IMG/VR virus record: IMGVR_UViG_3300033148_005520
Span: 1-41,253 of that record
Source: a virus
DNA length: 41,253 bases
Reading direction: 5' to 3' (one strand)
The notes below the pieces were generated by a model that ran no database searches, was not told where the DNA came from, and was given only the letters and a program-made list of their open reading frames with translations. A program made the translations under genes and the position numbers. This document shows positions 5,689 to 14,135 of this stretch, piece by piece. Within the stretch, counting starts at the first letter, position 1, and each line of letters opens with the position of its first letter.

Positions 5689-7530
5689 ATGCAGCTATCT
5701 TCGCGTCCACCTAAAGTTGTTGAAGACCTCAACACGCTTATCGCGGAGTCTATCACTATTCAGGAGGCCCTGCATACTGACTGGACTTCGTGGCGCGAAT
5801 ATGTAGACGGCGAGCAGGACTCCGAGCTTAGGCTTGAGAAGTGGCAGGAGCAGGACTACTTCCCCGCGAACATCTGCAAGTCTTATGTCCAGACCGTTTT
5901 GCCCATTCTTCTTTCTGCACAGCCCACCCCCTTTGTTGTGGCCGAAGACCGCCGCCAGGACGAGTACGCGGTTGAGATAACAAAAATCCTTCACGCCCTC
6001 CGCGACCGTCTGCGGTTCAACTGGACGCTGCACCACATTTACGATGACGCGCTTTCAATCGGCACGGGTGTGGGTAAGGTCTGGTGGGATATAAATGCGG
6101 CACAAGGGCAGGGCGATGCGGCTTTCTCGTGGCTTGACCCGTTCACCGTTTACCCCGACCCCGCTGCCCGCTTCATAGAAGATTGTGAGTATGTTGCGAT
6201 TTGCAATAAGTATACTGAGCCGCGCATTCGTCGGCTATTCCCCAAAGCGCGTTTCCGAAAGTCGGAATTGGGCGCAGCGGGAACGCGGCCAAGTGCAGCA
6301 TATGGCGAGGGTATTCAGGGGCGGCCTGGCGTAGTCGCGCTCGGAGGCCCCGAAAAGGCAGGAGAGAGCAAGTATTCCCTCTGGGAGGTTTACCACAAGT
6401 TCGGCGAGAAGTTGACCATCTATTCGGGCACCAAGGTTTTCTACGACGGCGACAATCCGACGCCAGGCAACAATTTCCCCGTGTTCCTTTTCCCCATCAG
6501 TCCAGTCGGCGACAGTCTCTGGGGAACTCCCGCAATCAAAGATATTATGGGCATTCAGGACGCCATCAATCTTACTAATATGCGGATTGCGGAAAACGCT
6601 CGCCTGATGGGTAATGCGATATGGCTCACCAACGACCCATCATTTAAGGCCACAAATGAGCCTGGTGGTATAGCCAGATACAAAGGTGATGTCCCGCCTG
6701 CCCGCATATCGCCTCCGCCGCTTCCCGACTACATCTTTGCGTGGCTCCAGATGTTGTATAATCTTGCGGACACCGTCAGCGGTGTCTATGATGTTACGCG
6801 AGGCCAGCGGCCCAAGGGTGTCCAATCAGGCGTCGCAATTCAGCAGCTTCAGAGTTCGGCCATCTCGCGGATTTCGCTTCCCGTGGAGGATTTTGGTCAG
6901 ATATTGGAGGGCGTTTGGCAGGCGATTTTAGAGGTCATCTCGCGGAATTACACAGGAGAGCGCACCATTGGTTACAGTCGCGACAATGTGGCAGAGGCAA
7001 TCACTGTCAGCCCCGAACTCTTCGGCGGCAGGAGCCTTTCTACTGGCTTTAAGCGGGTTCCGTACAAGTATCGGTGCATCGTGCAGCCCAGCGGCGACCT
7101 CCCGATTTCTCAGGTGGCACGGGTGGAACAGGCAATGCGCTTAGTTGGTGTCATACCAGCCTCAATGTTGGTTGACCAGCTCAAATGGCCAGACAGCGAG
7201 AAATTGGTAGAGAAGCTGGAGCAGCAAGAAGCGCAGGCGCAACAAATGCAGGCGGCGCAAATGGAATTGCAGACCGTTTCTGCGCTGGCCCAGATAAAGA
7301 TGATTGAGGCGCAGGTCGCACAAATGGAGGCACAGACGCAGGCGGAGCAAGGACAGCAGATACCGCCCGTAGATGAAGTATTCAATCCTGAAGAACAACA
7401 AGTGCTTGCAACAATAGCTGGAAAAGTACAAGCAGGCGAGCCGCTAAGCCAAGAGGAACAGATGTATCTTGACGCGCTCCCTCCCGAAGACCGCGAAGTG
7501 GCTGATGCACATATAGGTGGGGCACAGTAA
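5689..7530 (+). CDS. Portal protein
   Basis: Dodecameric head-vertex protein through which DNA is packaged and ejected. The 613-residue length, the place between TerL and scaffold, and features such as a conserved-looking FSWLDPFTVYPDP segment and a helical Gln/Ala-rich C-terminus (residues ~500-570, barrel-like coiled coil) fit podoviral portals. The ATG (MQLSSRPPKVVEDL) is preferred; an in-frame TTG lies 9 bases upstream. Neither has an SD, and the promoter just upstream suggests an almost leaderless mRNA. Confidence 0.88.
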   Translation: MQLSSRPPKVVEDLNTLIAESITIQEALHTDWTSWREYVDGEQDSELRLEKWQEQDYFPANICKSYVQTVLPILLSAQPTPFVVAEDRRQDEYAVEITKILHALRDRLRFNWTLHHIYDDALSIGTGVGKVWWDINAAQGQGDAAFSWLDPFTVYPDPAARFIEDCEYVAICNKYTEPRIRRLFPKARFRKSELGAAGTRPSAAYGEGIQGRPGVVALGGPEKAGESKYSLWEVYHKFGEKLTIYSGTKVFYDGDNPTPGNNFPVFLFPISPVGDSLWGTPAIKDIMGIQDAINLTNMRIAENARLMGNAIWLTNDPSFKATNEPGGIARYKGDVPPARISPPPLPDYIFAWLQMLYNLADTVSGVYDVTRGQRPKGVQSGVAIQQLQSSAISRISLPVEDFGQILEGVWQAILEVISRNYTGERTIGYSRDNVAEAITVSPELFGGRSLSTGFKRVPYKYRCIVQPSGDLPISQVARVEQAMRLVGVIPASMLVDQLKWPDSEKLVEKLEQQEAQAQQMQAAQMELQTVSALAQIKMIEAQVAQMEAQTQAEQGQQIPPVDEVFNPEEQQVLATIAGKVQAGEPLSQEEQMYLDALPPEDREVADAHIGGAQ

Positions 7531-7664
7531 TGCCAGTGCATAAGTGTGGCAAAAAGTGGCGCATTGGGCACGGCAAATGTATGTACAAAACGAAGGCCGC
7601 CGCCGACAGAGCATACAAGGCGTATTTGGCGAAAAAGCACAGTAAGGGGAAAAAGCGAAAATGA
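7530..7664 (+). CDS. Small Lys/Arg-rich protein, 44 aa
   Basis: MPVHKCGKKWRIGHGKC followed by a helical KAAADRAYKAYLAKK segment and a lysine-rich tail. Its ATG overlaps the TAA of portal (TAATG), with no SD, implying reinitiation. Similar short basic proteins often sit next to phage structural genes. Two Cys and two His (C6, C17, H4, H14) could bind zinc. Function unknown; DNA or scaffold binding is possible. Confidence 0.7.
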   Translation: MPVHKCGKKWRIGHGKCMYKTKAAADRAYKAYLAKKHSKGKKRK

Positions 7665-7915
7665 GTACAACTGTCTGCTGGATAAAATGGCAAGACGCCT
7701 CCTATGAGCGGGGCGAAGCAAGGCCTGACGAGGTGGAACCTGGCGTTTATCTTCAGACCTGCGGCCAACTTGTGCGCGAGGATGATGAGTTTGTATCGCT
7801 TGCCCTTGACCACTTTGAGGGTAGCGCAACTTACGATGCAACCTATCGCCATATCTGCCATATTCCGAAAGTCAATATTATAAGAGAGCGTCGCTTTGAG
7901 GTGCGAAGAACATAA
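7661..7915 (+). CDS. Hypothetical protein, 84 aa
   Basis: Overlaps the stop of the 44-aa gene (ATGA). Acidic, beta-rich protein starting MSTTVCWIKWQDASYERGEA. No motif recognised. It lies between portal and scaffold genes, in the same operon. Confidence 0.55.
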   Translation: MSTTVCWIKWQDASYERGEARPDEVEPGVYLQTCGQLVREDDEFVSLALDHFEGSATYDATYRHICHIPKVNIIRERRFEVRRT

Positions 7916-7979
7916 AGGCCGTACCCGTGACCGCAAAGTGTGGCACGGTTTATTATAGCTGTAAATAGGAGGTGTCGTT

Positions 7980-8354
7980 ATGACACTGGAACAGATGGAG
8001 AAACAATTAGTTGAGTGGTTGGGCGAGTTCAGATTTGATTTTGATTACGAGACAGAGAAGCAAGAACGACCAGATGGGCACAGTGTTTTTCGCGTTCGCA
8101 TCTATACGTTTACAAATAAGTATAGTATCGCGGCCAGTCCTCCTGACTATTTGGGGTGCATAGCCTCGGCGCGAAAGCCACGAGCAGGCGAGGACTGGAC
8201 AAGGGGTAGCGATTTAGCTGATGGCCCATTCAGTCGCGAAACTTGGGATAAGATACTAACAGACATTGTGGCCTATGAAGTGGTGAAAATACATCGGCAA
8301 GAGGCTGTACCCACCACAAATAGTGGTAACTGTACCACATTTAGTGGTGGTTAA
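7980..8354 (+). CDS. Hypothetical protein, 124 aa
   Basis: Strong GGAGGT SD. Begins MTLEQMEKQLVEWLGEF, with alternating charged beta-like segments (FRFDFDYETEK, FRVRIYTFTNKYSI) and a helix near the end. The last codons are encoded by two tandem inverted repeats, giving a low-complexity PTTNSGNCTTFSGG tail. No family recognised. Confidence 0.6.
   Translation: MTLEQMEKQLVEWLGEFRFDFDYETEKQERPDGHSVFRVRIYTFTNKYSIAASPPDYLGCIASARKPRAGEDWTRGSDLADGPFSRETWDKILTDIVAYEVVKIHRQEAVPTTNSGNCTTFSGG
8313..8348. promoter_or_regulatory. Tandem ACCAC-N5-GTGGT operator-like repeats
   Basis: ACCAC-AAATA-GTGGT (8313-8327) and ACCAC-ATTTA-GTGGT (8334-8348), centres 21 bp apart (two helical turns), lie in the last codons of the 124-aa gene, just ahead of the scaffold/capsid genes. 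Downstream TTAAAATAGCTGTGAA resembles TTTATTATAGCTGTAA near 7.95 kb, both shortly before an SD. A protein-binding site or an RNA hairpin pair is possible. Confidence 0.45.
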
Positions 8355-8375
8355 AATAGCTGTGAAGGAGACAAT

Positions 8376-9197
8376 ATGCCTGATAAGCAAGAAGGACAAC
8401 CTGTCGTAGAACCCCAGACACCTGCGGAACCACCCGCTGGCGGACAAGGCGACGCAGACCTGGGACAATCTGGCGAAGGCCCCTCTGAGAGTCCTGAGGC
8501 AGCCATAGACGCTTATGTGGAGTCTCTCGGAATGAAGTATGACGACGAGCTTAATTTGGCCGTCGTCTCGGACGAGATGCTTCCACAGGTGGCCGCACGG
8601 CTGGCTCAGAAAAACCCTGATGCTGCAAGGCGAATGTACTTGAGACACAGCGACTATACGCAAAAGCGTCAGAGGGAAGCAGCAGAATTGCGCGCTGCGC
8701 AAGCAGAGAAGGAAAGGCTGGAGCAGTTGGCAGCTATGACTGCACCGCAAGCAGCGGTGCCGCAGCCCACAGCAGCCCCAGACTACTATGCTGAACCCTA
8801 TGCCGAGACTCCTGTATTGGAACAGCGGCTGGGGCAACTGGAGCAGTACCTGCGGAATATGCAGGTGGAGATGAACGCCCGCACGATTGAGCAACAGTTA
8901 GACGCAGTCTCGCGGGAGTTCCCCGATATGACGGCTCCAGGAGCACGGGAGGATTTGCTCCGCTATATGGCGGAAAAGCAGATTTCCGACCCTCGTGCAG
9001 CATACTGGGCTATGAAGGGGCCAGAGATTGTAAACAAAGTCAAGGCTGACGCAACTCCAGCGCCCCAGTTACCACAAGTGCCGCCGTCTGGTAGCGGCCC
9101 CGCGAAAACGGAGCCGCCCAAAACGCCAGAGGCTGCTCGCGCTGGAATAGTGGGCTTTCTCAAAAAGCACGGCGTGTCAAAGCTGGAAGATTTGTAG
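8376..9197 (+). CDS. Capsid scaffolding protein
   Basis: Acidic, Pro/Gln/Ala-rich 273-residue protein directly before the major capsid gene. The N-terminus is disordered (residues ~1-40), the centre is helical coiled coil (~95-170) and the C-terminus is Pro-rich, ending in a short amphipathic helix (GIVGFLKKHGVSKLEDL) typical of scaffold-coat contact. It should direct prohead assembly and then leave the shell. SD GAAGGAG. No protease motif seen. Confidence 0.8.
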   Translation: MPDKQEGQPVVEPQTPAEPPAGGQGDADLGQSGEGPSESPEAAIDAYVESLGMKYDDELNLAVVSDEMLPQVAARLAQKNPDAARRMYLRHSDYTQKRQREAAELRAAQAEKERLEQLAAMTAPQAAVPQPTAAPDYYAEPYAETPVLEQRLGQLEQYLRNMQVEMNARTIEQQLDAVSREFPDMTAPGAREDLLRYMAEKQISDPRAAYWAMKGPEIVNKVKADATPAPQLPQVPPSGSGPAKTEPPKTPEAARAGIVGFLKKHGVSKLEDL

Positions 9198-9223
9198 CTC
9201 CCTCTGACTGAGAGGAGCCAAAA

Positions 9224-10246
9224 ATGGCCTTAGACTACACAACGAACCTCGACGCCCTGGTGCGCGAGTACATTGAGCCTGGCTTAGTAGACAACTACTT
9301 CTCTGGGACTCCTGTGCTTGATGCGCTGCGTAAAACCCAACGCCGTGCTGGTGGCGATGTAATCCAGACCCTGCTTGAATATGATGCAGGGGATGCTGCT
9401 GCCGTGGCAGATAAGGCACAGCTAACCCCATCGGAGACCGATGTAGCCACGCGCTCCACATATAGTTGGCGTCACTACTATGCCGATGTACGGTTGAGTA
9501 AGTGGGAACTCGGTCTGAGCCAGGAGCCAGAAGGCCTGGCTGATTTGATGCAGGTTATTACTGCCAACGCGATGAAGGCGTTGAAGAAAGTCGTCTCCGC
9601 GAAGTTGTTTACCACACAGTCTGGCAACGACCTTGATGCGCTGATTGATGCCGCCGATGACGGGACGACTACTGACCCCTACGGCAGCATCGAAGTCAGT
9701 GATTTGCCCTCTTGGGCAGCTCACGTAATTGAGGATGATGACAATAGCAGCGGCAAGGTTGCCCCGTCAATCACCAACTTCAAGCGGATGATACGCCGAA
9801 TACAAATGTATTCTGGCGAAAAGCCTGATATGTGCGTGGTGCACCCCGACCTTTACGACATCATTGAGGCGCAAGTAGATGACAATGATTTTGTCTCTAT
9901 GATACGCCTAAACAATGGTGTTGAGGTCGGTTATGACGCCATTAACATTAACGGGTGCAGTGTCGTCGCTGATTTGGATATGACGGGTTCGGCCTTTAGC
10001 TCAGGCAGTCGTAGCGACGGATATGAGGCTATGTTCCTGAACTGGAACTATGTCTGGCTTGCCAACTTCCCAGATACCTCGTGGAAGTTTGAGGGCTGGC
10101 AGAAACCATACGACTATCGGGACATAGTTAACTACCTGTGGCTGGACGGTAATGTGGTATGCAGCCAGCGTCGTGCGCTCGGTCGCATCTACAACATTGA
10201 CATCACTCTTGACCCGAACGATTGGGTCGCGGGTGCATTCTCTTAG
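9224..10246 (+). CDS. Major capsid protein
   Basis: 340 residues, placed right after the scaffold gene, with typical N-terminal text (LDALVREYIEPGLVDNYFSG) and a mixed alpha/beta body compatible with the HK97 fold. It should form the icosahedral shell. A run DADDGTTTDPYG-like loop around residues 145-160 and a C-terminus rich in Trp/Tyr (WLANFPDTSWKFEGWQKPYD) stand out. SD GAGAGGAG is well placed. The fold assignment is by context and general resemblance. Confidence 0.85.
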   Translation: MALDYTTNLDALVREYIEPGLVDNYFSGTPVLDALRKTQRRAGGDVIQTLLEYDAGDAAAVADKAQLTPSETDVATRSTYSWRHYYADVRLSKWELGLSQEPEGLADLMQVITANAMKALKKVVSAKLFTTQSGNDLDALIDAADDGTTTDPYGSIEVSDLPSWAAHVIEDDDNSSGKVAPSITNFKRMIRRIQMYSGEKPDMCVVHPDLYDIIEAQVDDNDFVSMIRLNNGVEVGYDAININGCSVVADLDMTGSAFSSGSRSDGYEAMFLNWNYVWLANFPDTSWKFEGWQKPYDYRDIVNYLWLDGNVVCSQRRALGRIYNIDITLDPNDWVAGAFS

Positions 10247-10259
10247 GGGGGTGTGACCA

Positions 10260-11687
10260 ATGGCGACTTACTATCGTGATATGTCTGGTTATCAGCTAAC
10301 GAAGGGAGCAACTGCTGACGCTGATACCACGCTTGTTTACGAGGTCGGCACGTCTGAAGCGCAGACCATCACAGTCAGCAAGAATGGTGGCGCGTTTGGT
10401 GCCACTGCTGGTACTACATCAACGCAGATTGAAGGCACTGTTTACAAGCTGGTGGTGCACGAAGATGATATTGACACCGCTGGCAATGTCACCTTCAAAT
10501 CTGCGGGGGCAACTGATACTCAGTACTTGATGAACATTCTGGTCGTTTCGCACGATGTCCAAGATGATATTGCTGCGATACTGGCCGACACAGGTACTGA
10601 TGGTGTAGTTGTGGCGAGCATCAACAACAATGCCATCACTGCGGCTGCCATCAACGCCGACGCCATCACCAATGCCAAAATCGCGGACGATGCGATTGCG
10701 GCGGAGAACTTGGCGACGGGCGCGCTTACTGCTGATGCCTTCGCTGCTGACGCTATCGTAGCGGCAACACTGGCTACCGATGCCATTACCACCGATGCAC
10801 TGGCTGATGGCACGCTGACTGCGGCCAAGTTCGGCGCGGACTGCATCACCAACGCGAAAATCGCAGACGATGCGATTGCAGCGGAGAACCTGAAGACAGG
10901 GGCACTTACAGCGGACGCTTTCGCCGCTGATGCCCTCGTTGCAGCCACCTTTGCGACGGGTGCCTTCACTGCGGACGCCTTTGCAGCCGATGCGCTGGTA
11001 GCCGCAACGTTCGCGACGGGTGCTTTCACCGCTGACGTATTTGCGGCTGATGCAATCGTTGCCGCGACACTTGCCACTGACGCAATCGGAGCCGATGCGC
11101 TGGCTACTGATGCTGTTCAGGAAATCGCCGACCAAGTGTGGGATGAGCTTGCCGCTGACCACGTTGGCGCAGGCACCATCTCCAAGGCAATTCAGGACGG
11201 CGTTAGTGCTGCTGGTGTGGCAGATGCAGTGTGGGACGAGGCCGCCGCTGACCACGTTGGTGCAGGCTCGCTTGGTAAGAGTATGGCCGACATTCTTGCC
11301 GACACTGGCACGGATGGTGTGGTACTTGCTGCTGACGCCATTACCTCGGCCAAGATTGCGGATGACGCATTTTCCGCAGAGCACTTCGCCGACGATGCCT
11401 TGGCAGCCGCCGCCTTCGCCACTGGCTGTTTGACCGCCGATGCTTTTGCAGCCGATGCCCTGGTCGCTGCCACTTTCGCGACCAATTCCATCACGGCAGA
11501 CGCCATCGCAGATGGTGCTATTGATGCAGGAGCCATCGCAACTGATGCCATCACTGCGGTGAAGATTGCAGCCGACGCTATCAGTTCTTCGGAACTGGCC
11601 GCCGCCGCTGCAACCGAAATCGCCACGGCGACAACTGGTGCGGTTGACAGGAACCGCTCGAAGGTGCACTACGCACAGCCGAGCTAA
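10260..11687 (+). CDS. Virion protein with long pentapeptide-repeat region
   Basis: The N-terminal ~110 residues form a beta domain (SKNGGAFGATAG..., VYKLVVHEDDIDTAG). Residues ~125-285 and ~360-450 are pentapeptide repeats (ADAIT NAKIA DDAIA type, hydrophobic residue at the fourth place), expected to fold as a square beta-helix. They are interrupted by two VWDE...ADHVGAG motifs common in phage structural proteins. Position after capsid suggests a head fibre or decoration protein; a tail fibre is the alternative. The gene is internally repetitive at the DNA level. It is followed by a strong terminator. Confidence 0.75.
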   Translation: MATYYRDMSGYQLTKGATADADTTLVYEVGTSEAQTITVSKNGGAFGATAGTTSTQIEGTVYKLVVHEDDIDTAGNVTFKSAGATDTQYLMNILVVSHDVQDDIAAILADTGTDGVVVASINNNAITAAAINADAITNAKIADDAIAAENLATGALTADAFAADAIVAATLATDAITTDALADGTLTAAKFGADCITNAKIADDAIAAENLKTGALTADAFAADALVAATFATGAFTADAFAADALVAATFATGAFTADVFAADAIVAATLATDAIGADALATDAVQEIADQVWDELAADHVGAGTISKAIQDGVSAAGVADAVWDEAAADHVGAGSLGKSMADILADTGTDGVVLAADAITSAKIADDAFSAEHFADDALAAAAFATGCLTADAFAADALVAATFATNSITADAIADGAIDAGAIATDAITAVKIAADAISSSELAAAAATEIATATTGAVDRNRSKVHYAQPS

Positions 11688-11716
11688 GACGCAAAAAAAC
11701 TGAATAGCGTAAACCC

Positions 11717-11749
11717 AAGGGGGCCGAGACGAAAGGCCTCGGCCCCCTT
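11717..11749 (+). terminator. Strong intrinsic terminator after the capsid module
   Basis: A 12-bp perfect stem AAGGGGGCCGAG / CTCGGCCCCCTT around a 9-base loop, followed by TTTAA. It lies 30 bases after the pentapeptide-repeat gene and 45 bases before the amidase, separating the two transcription units. As it is symmetric it could also act on antisense transcripts. Confidence 0.8.
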
Positions 11750-11793
11750 TAAGAAACTAAAGTTTGATTGGGTGGCCGTAAAGAAACTTTTCT

Positions 11794-12483
11794 ATGCCAA
11801 AAGAAAGATTGGCGACAATAGAAGATGTGAAGCAAGAGGCGTTCCAGACGCGGCGAAGAATAACAGAAATTATTCTGCACCATACCTGGCGGCCCCGCAC
11901 CGAGGACTATCGTGGCATTGAAACGGTCAGAGCAGTCCGACGCTACCATATGCAGCAGCGGGGCTGGTCAGATAATGGCTACCACATAATGATTGGGCCG
12001 TCTGGAGATGTTTTCCTCTGCCGCCCGATGAACAGGATAGGCGCACATTGTCGCGGGCACAATGCTCGCAGTATAGGTTTGTCATACATTGCCGACTTTG
12101 ACGAGCAAGACCCTGCTACTTACAAGGGGCTGGCTACTGGGCAGAAGGTAGTGGCTATGCTACTGAAACGCTTTGGCCTTGGCGTAGAGGATGTTTTTTT
12201 CCACCGAGATTTCGCGAACAAGTCCTGTCCTGGGGCGCGAATGGATAGGGCACAATACAGAGAGGCGGTGCGCGGATTTATGGACGGCAGCCCGAAAATT
12301 GTCCTGCTGCCTGGCAGTACAGTCATAGATTGCAATCCCGCGATTGAGGACGGGGTTACAAGATGCGACTTGCGCTCGCTGGCAGAAGCCCTGGGTGCAG
12401 AAGTGTACACCGAGCACTTGAAAGAACAGAATAAAATCTATCTTAGGAGGAAAATGAATGTGGCCGTTTCCGAAGAAGTCTGA
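11794..12483 (+). CDS. N-acetylmuramoyl-L-alanine amidase with C-terminal stalk domain (endolysin or virion lysin)
   Basis: Amidase_2/PGRP fold: zinc ligands H29, H137 and C145, with Y63 and K143 at the places of the T7 lysozyme catalytic Tyr and Lys. It cleaves the MurNAc-L-Ala bond of peptidoglycan. Residues ~168-220 (VLLPGSTVIDCNPAIEDG, LRSLAEALGAEV) match the copper-amine-oxidase N-terminal-like 'stalk' domain, a cell-surface module typical of Bacillota and likely the wall-binding part. No signal peptide, so release needs a holin or virion delivery. No good SD is visible; it follows a terminator. Confidence 0.9.
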   Translation: MPKERLATIEDVKQEAFQTRRRITEIILHHTWRPRTEDYRGIETVRAVRRYHMQQRGWSDNGYHIMIGPSGDVFLCRPMNRIGAHCRGHNARSIGLSYIADFDEQDPATYKGLATGQKVVAMLLKRFGLGVEDVFFHRDFANKSCPGARMDRAQYREAVRGFMDGSPKIVLLPGSTVIDCNPAIEDGVTRCDLRSLAEALGAEVYTEHLKEQNKIYLRRKMNVAVSEEV

Positions 12484-12769
12484 GCCTGCACCAGTGCAAA
12501 TTAACATTACAGATGATGATGTCGGCCAGCTTATGGTTATGTTATCTGAATGGCGCAACACTAAGATGCAAGATGCTGATGCGATGATGAAACGCGCCCA
12601 CCAAGAACTGCATCGCGATTTGCCTGACCCAAGAGCCACACAACTATACAGATACAAGGCCATTCGCGACCGTCTGGTTGAGCAGCGTCCATTTCTTCCG
12701 TCCGATTTGCAGCACGGAATTGACCAAAAGATAACCGAACTTGAGAGAGCTATAGAAGGTTTGCGTTAA
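12458..12769 (+). CDS. Hypothetical helical protein, 103 aa
   Basis: Begins MWPFPKKSEPAPVQINITDD with GGAGG 7 bases before ATG, inside the end of the amidase gene (26-base overlap in another frame). Mostly alpha-helical, ending in a coiled-coil-like DQKITELERAIEGL. No membrane span. Coupled to the amidase, so a lysis- or tail-related role is possible but not shown. Confidence 0.6.
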   Translation: MWPFPKKSEPAPVQINITDDDVGQLMVMLSEWRNTKMQDADAMMKRAHQELHRDLPDPRATQLYRYKAIRDRLVEQRPFLPSDLQHGIDQKITELERAIEGLR

Positions 12770-12781
12770 GGAGGCCGTAAG

Positions 12782-12997
12782 ATGGCAATAGCAGATATGA
12801 CTTTGCAGGACATTCTCGCCGATGTGCAGGAGGGCGAGGTCAAGGCCGACATCGCCGCGCTGAAGAACCAGGCTCAGGGTGCGGTCACGCAACTGAAGGC
12901 CGTCGTTGCCCAGCTTGAGAACAGCGCGGCCACGAAAGCAGCGGGCCAGTTACGGGCCGCTATAATCGCGGAACTGAAAGAAACCTTCAAGGGGTAA
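12782..12997 (+). CDS. Small alpha-helical protein, 71 aa
   Basis: MAIADMTLQDILADVQEGEV continues as a regular Ala/Gln/Lys heptad-like helix (residues ~18-65), likely a coiled-coil oligomer. Excellent SD AAGGAGG. No recognised family. Sits between the amidase module and the LamG-domain protein. Confidence 0.6.
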   Translation: MAIADMTLQDILADVQEGEVKADIAALKNQAQGAVTQLKAVVAQLENSAATKAAGQLRAAIIAELKETFKG

Positions 12998-13000
12998 CCG

Positions 13001-14131
13001 ATGGCCTTCACCGAATCGGACTGGTCGGCTTACTGTCCGATAACAATTGACCACACCAAGGTTCCCGCTGGTTTGCCCGACGGCGACCCAGTTGAGTCTG
13101 GCTTCCCCGTTGTGCTGGTTATTGACCAGGCCAACAGTGTCAACTACGAGGGCGGCGCGGCCAATATCTTTACGACCGTTGTTGACTACACGAAGGATAT
13201 AGCCATCACGCTTGACGATGGTTCAACGCAGGTCAAGCACGATATTGTTGAGTGGAATGCTGCGGACGGTTCGCGCCTGCTTGTCTGCCACATCCTCGTT
13301 CCTTCGGTGGCCTCGGCTACCGACACGACGCTGCGGCTCTACTACCGCGACGACGGAGCCGCCGACCAGCAGCAGACGGTGTACCTGGCGGCGGATAACT
13401 GGCGATTGTATTTAGCCTTGCATTCATCAACTTACACCGACCTGACAGACAATGGCAACGACGGGCAAGATTTTGTGAGTGCAGGCAATGTGGCGGGCAA
13501 GGTGGGAGACGCACAAGACTTTGATGGGGTGGACGATTATATCAAAGTCCCGACCAGTATGTCAATAGACGATATGGCCCAGATGACCTTTATGGCCTGG
13601 CTTTATCCAGACACTTGGGGGGAGGGTGGCAATACTGGACGCGTCTTTGACAAGACGGCGGGCAGGATTGTCTTCGTGGATAATCGGGGCAGGCTATATT
13701 TTCTGTGCTACTGGAGTGGCACTGACGGACAGTGGTATAGCGAAAATTGGGTACTGGATAATTGGCAGCACTGTGCAATTACATATGACAATGGGGCAAC
13801 TACGAATAAGCCTATTCATTACCGCGATGGTGTCGCGCGGTATCTAAGCACAACATCCACGCCGACTGGCACTGCTGACAGTGATGCGGGAGCTGATATT
13901 TACATCGGCAATCGGGCAGATACAGCTCGTAGCTGGGATGGTTATCAAGATGAGTTCTCGCTGTCTGACACAATACGCTCCGCCGACTGGATAGCCACAA
14001 CCTACAACTGCCAGAACGACAACGACGCGTTCTGGACGGTGGGTGCTGAAGTGCCAGTGGTGACAGGCTCAGTCCCCGTCATACTCAAAATGTCGCGCCC
14101 AAAGATTATGCCAGCAAGGACAATGGGGTGA
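13001..14131 (+). CDS. DUF2341-LamG (concanavalin-like) receptor-binding protein
   Basis: Residues ~1-130 fit DUF2341 (SDWSAYCPITIDHTKV..., TLRLYYRDDGA). Residues ~135-350 fit the LamG/concanavalin-like jelly roll (DFDGVDDYIKVP, FMAWLYP, WQHCAITYDNG, YIGNRADTARSWDGYQDEF), a carbohydrate-binding fold frequent in phage tail fibres. It probably sits on the tail or head surface and binds host glycans. It opens a block of surface proteins. Confidence 0.8.
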   Translation: MAFTESDWSAYCPITIDHTKVPAGLPDGDPVESGFPVVLVIDQANSVNYEGGAANIFTTVVDYTKDIAITLDDGSTQVKHDIVEWNAADGSRLLVCHILVPSVASATDTTLRLYYRDDGAADQQQTVYLAADNWRLYLALHSSTYTDLTDNGNDGQDFVSAGNVAGKVGDAQDFDGVDDYIKVPTSMSIDDMAQMTFMAWLYPDTWGEGGNTGRVFDKTAGRIVFVDNRGRLYFLCYWSGTDGQWYSENWVLDNWQHCAITYDNGATTNKPIHYRDGVARYLSTTSTPTGTADSDAGADIYIGNRADTARSWDGYQDEFSLSDTIRSADWIATTYNCQNDNDAFWTVGAEVPVVTGSVPVILKMSRPKIMPARTMG

Positions 14132-14135
14132 GACT

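Noticed and set aside
7110-7841. 243-codon minus-strand frame across portal and the 44-aa gene
   Set aside because: Cys/Ser-rich shadow of the Gln/Ala-rich portal C-terminus, no SD or neighbour in this direction.
10419-11669. 416-codon minus-strand frame opposite the pentapeptide-repeat gene
   Set aside because: Mirror of a highly repetitive gene; Cys/Gly/Arg-rich product without SD. The repeat periodicity keeps several antisense frames open.
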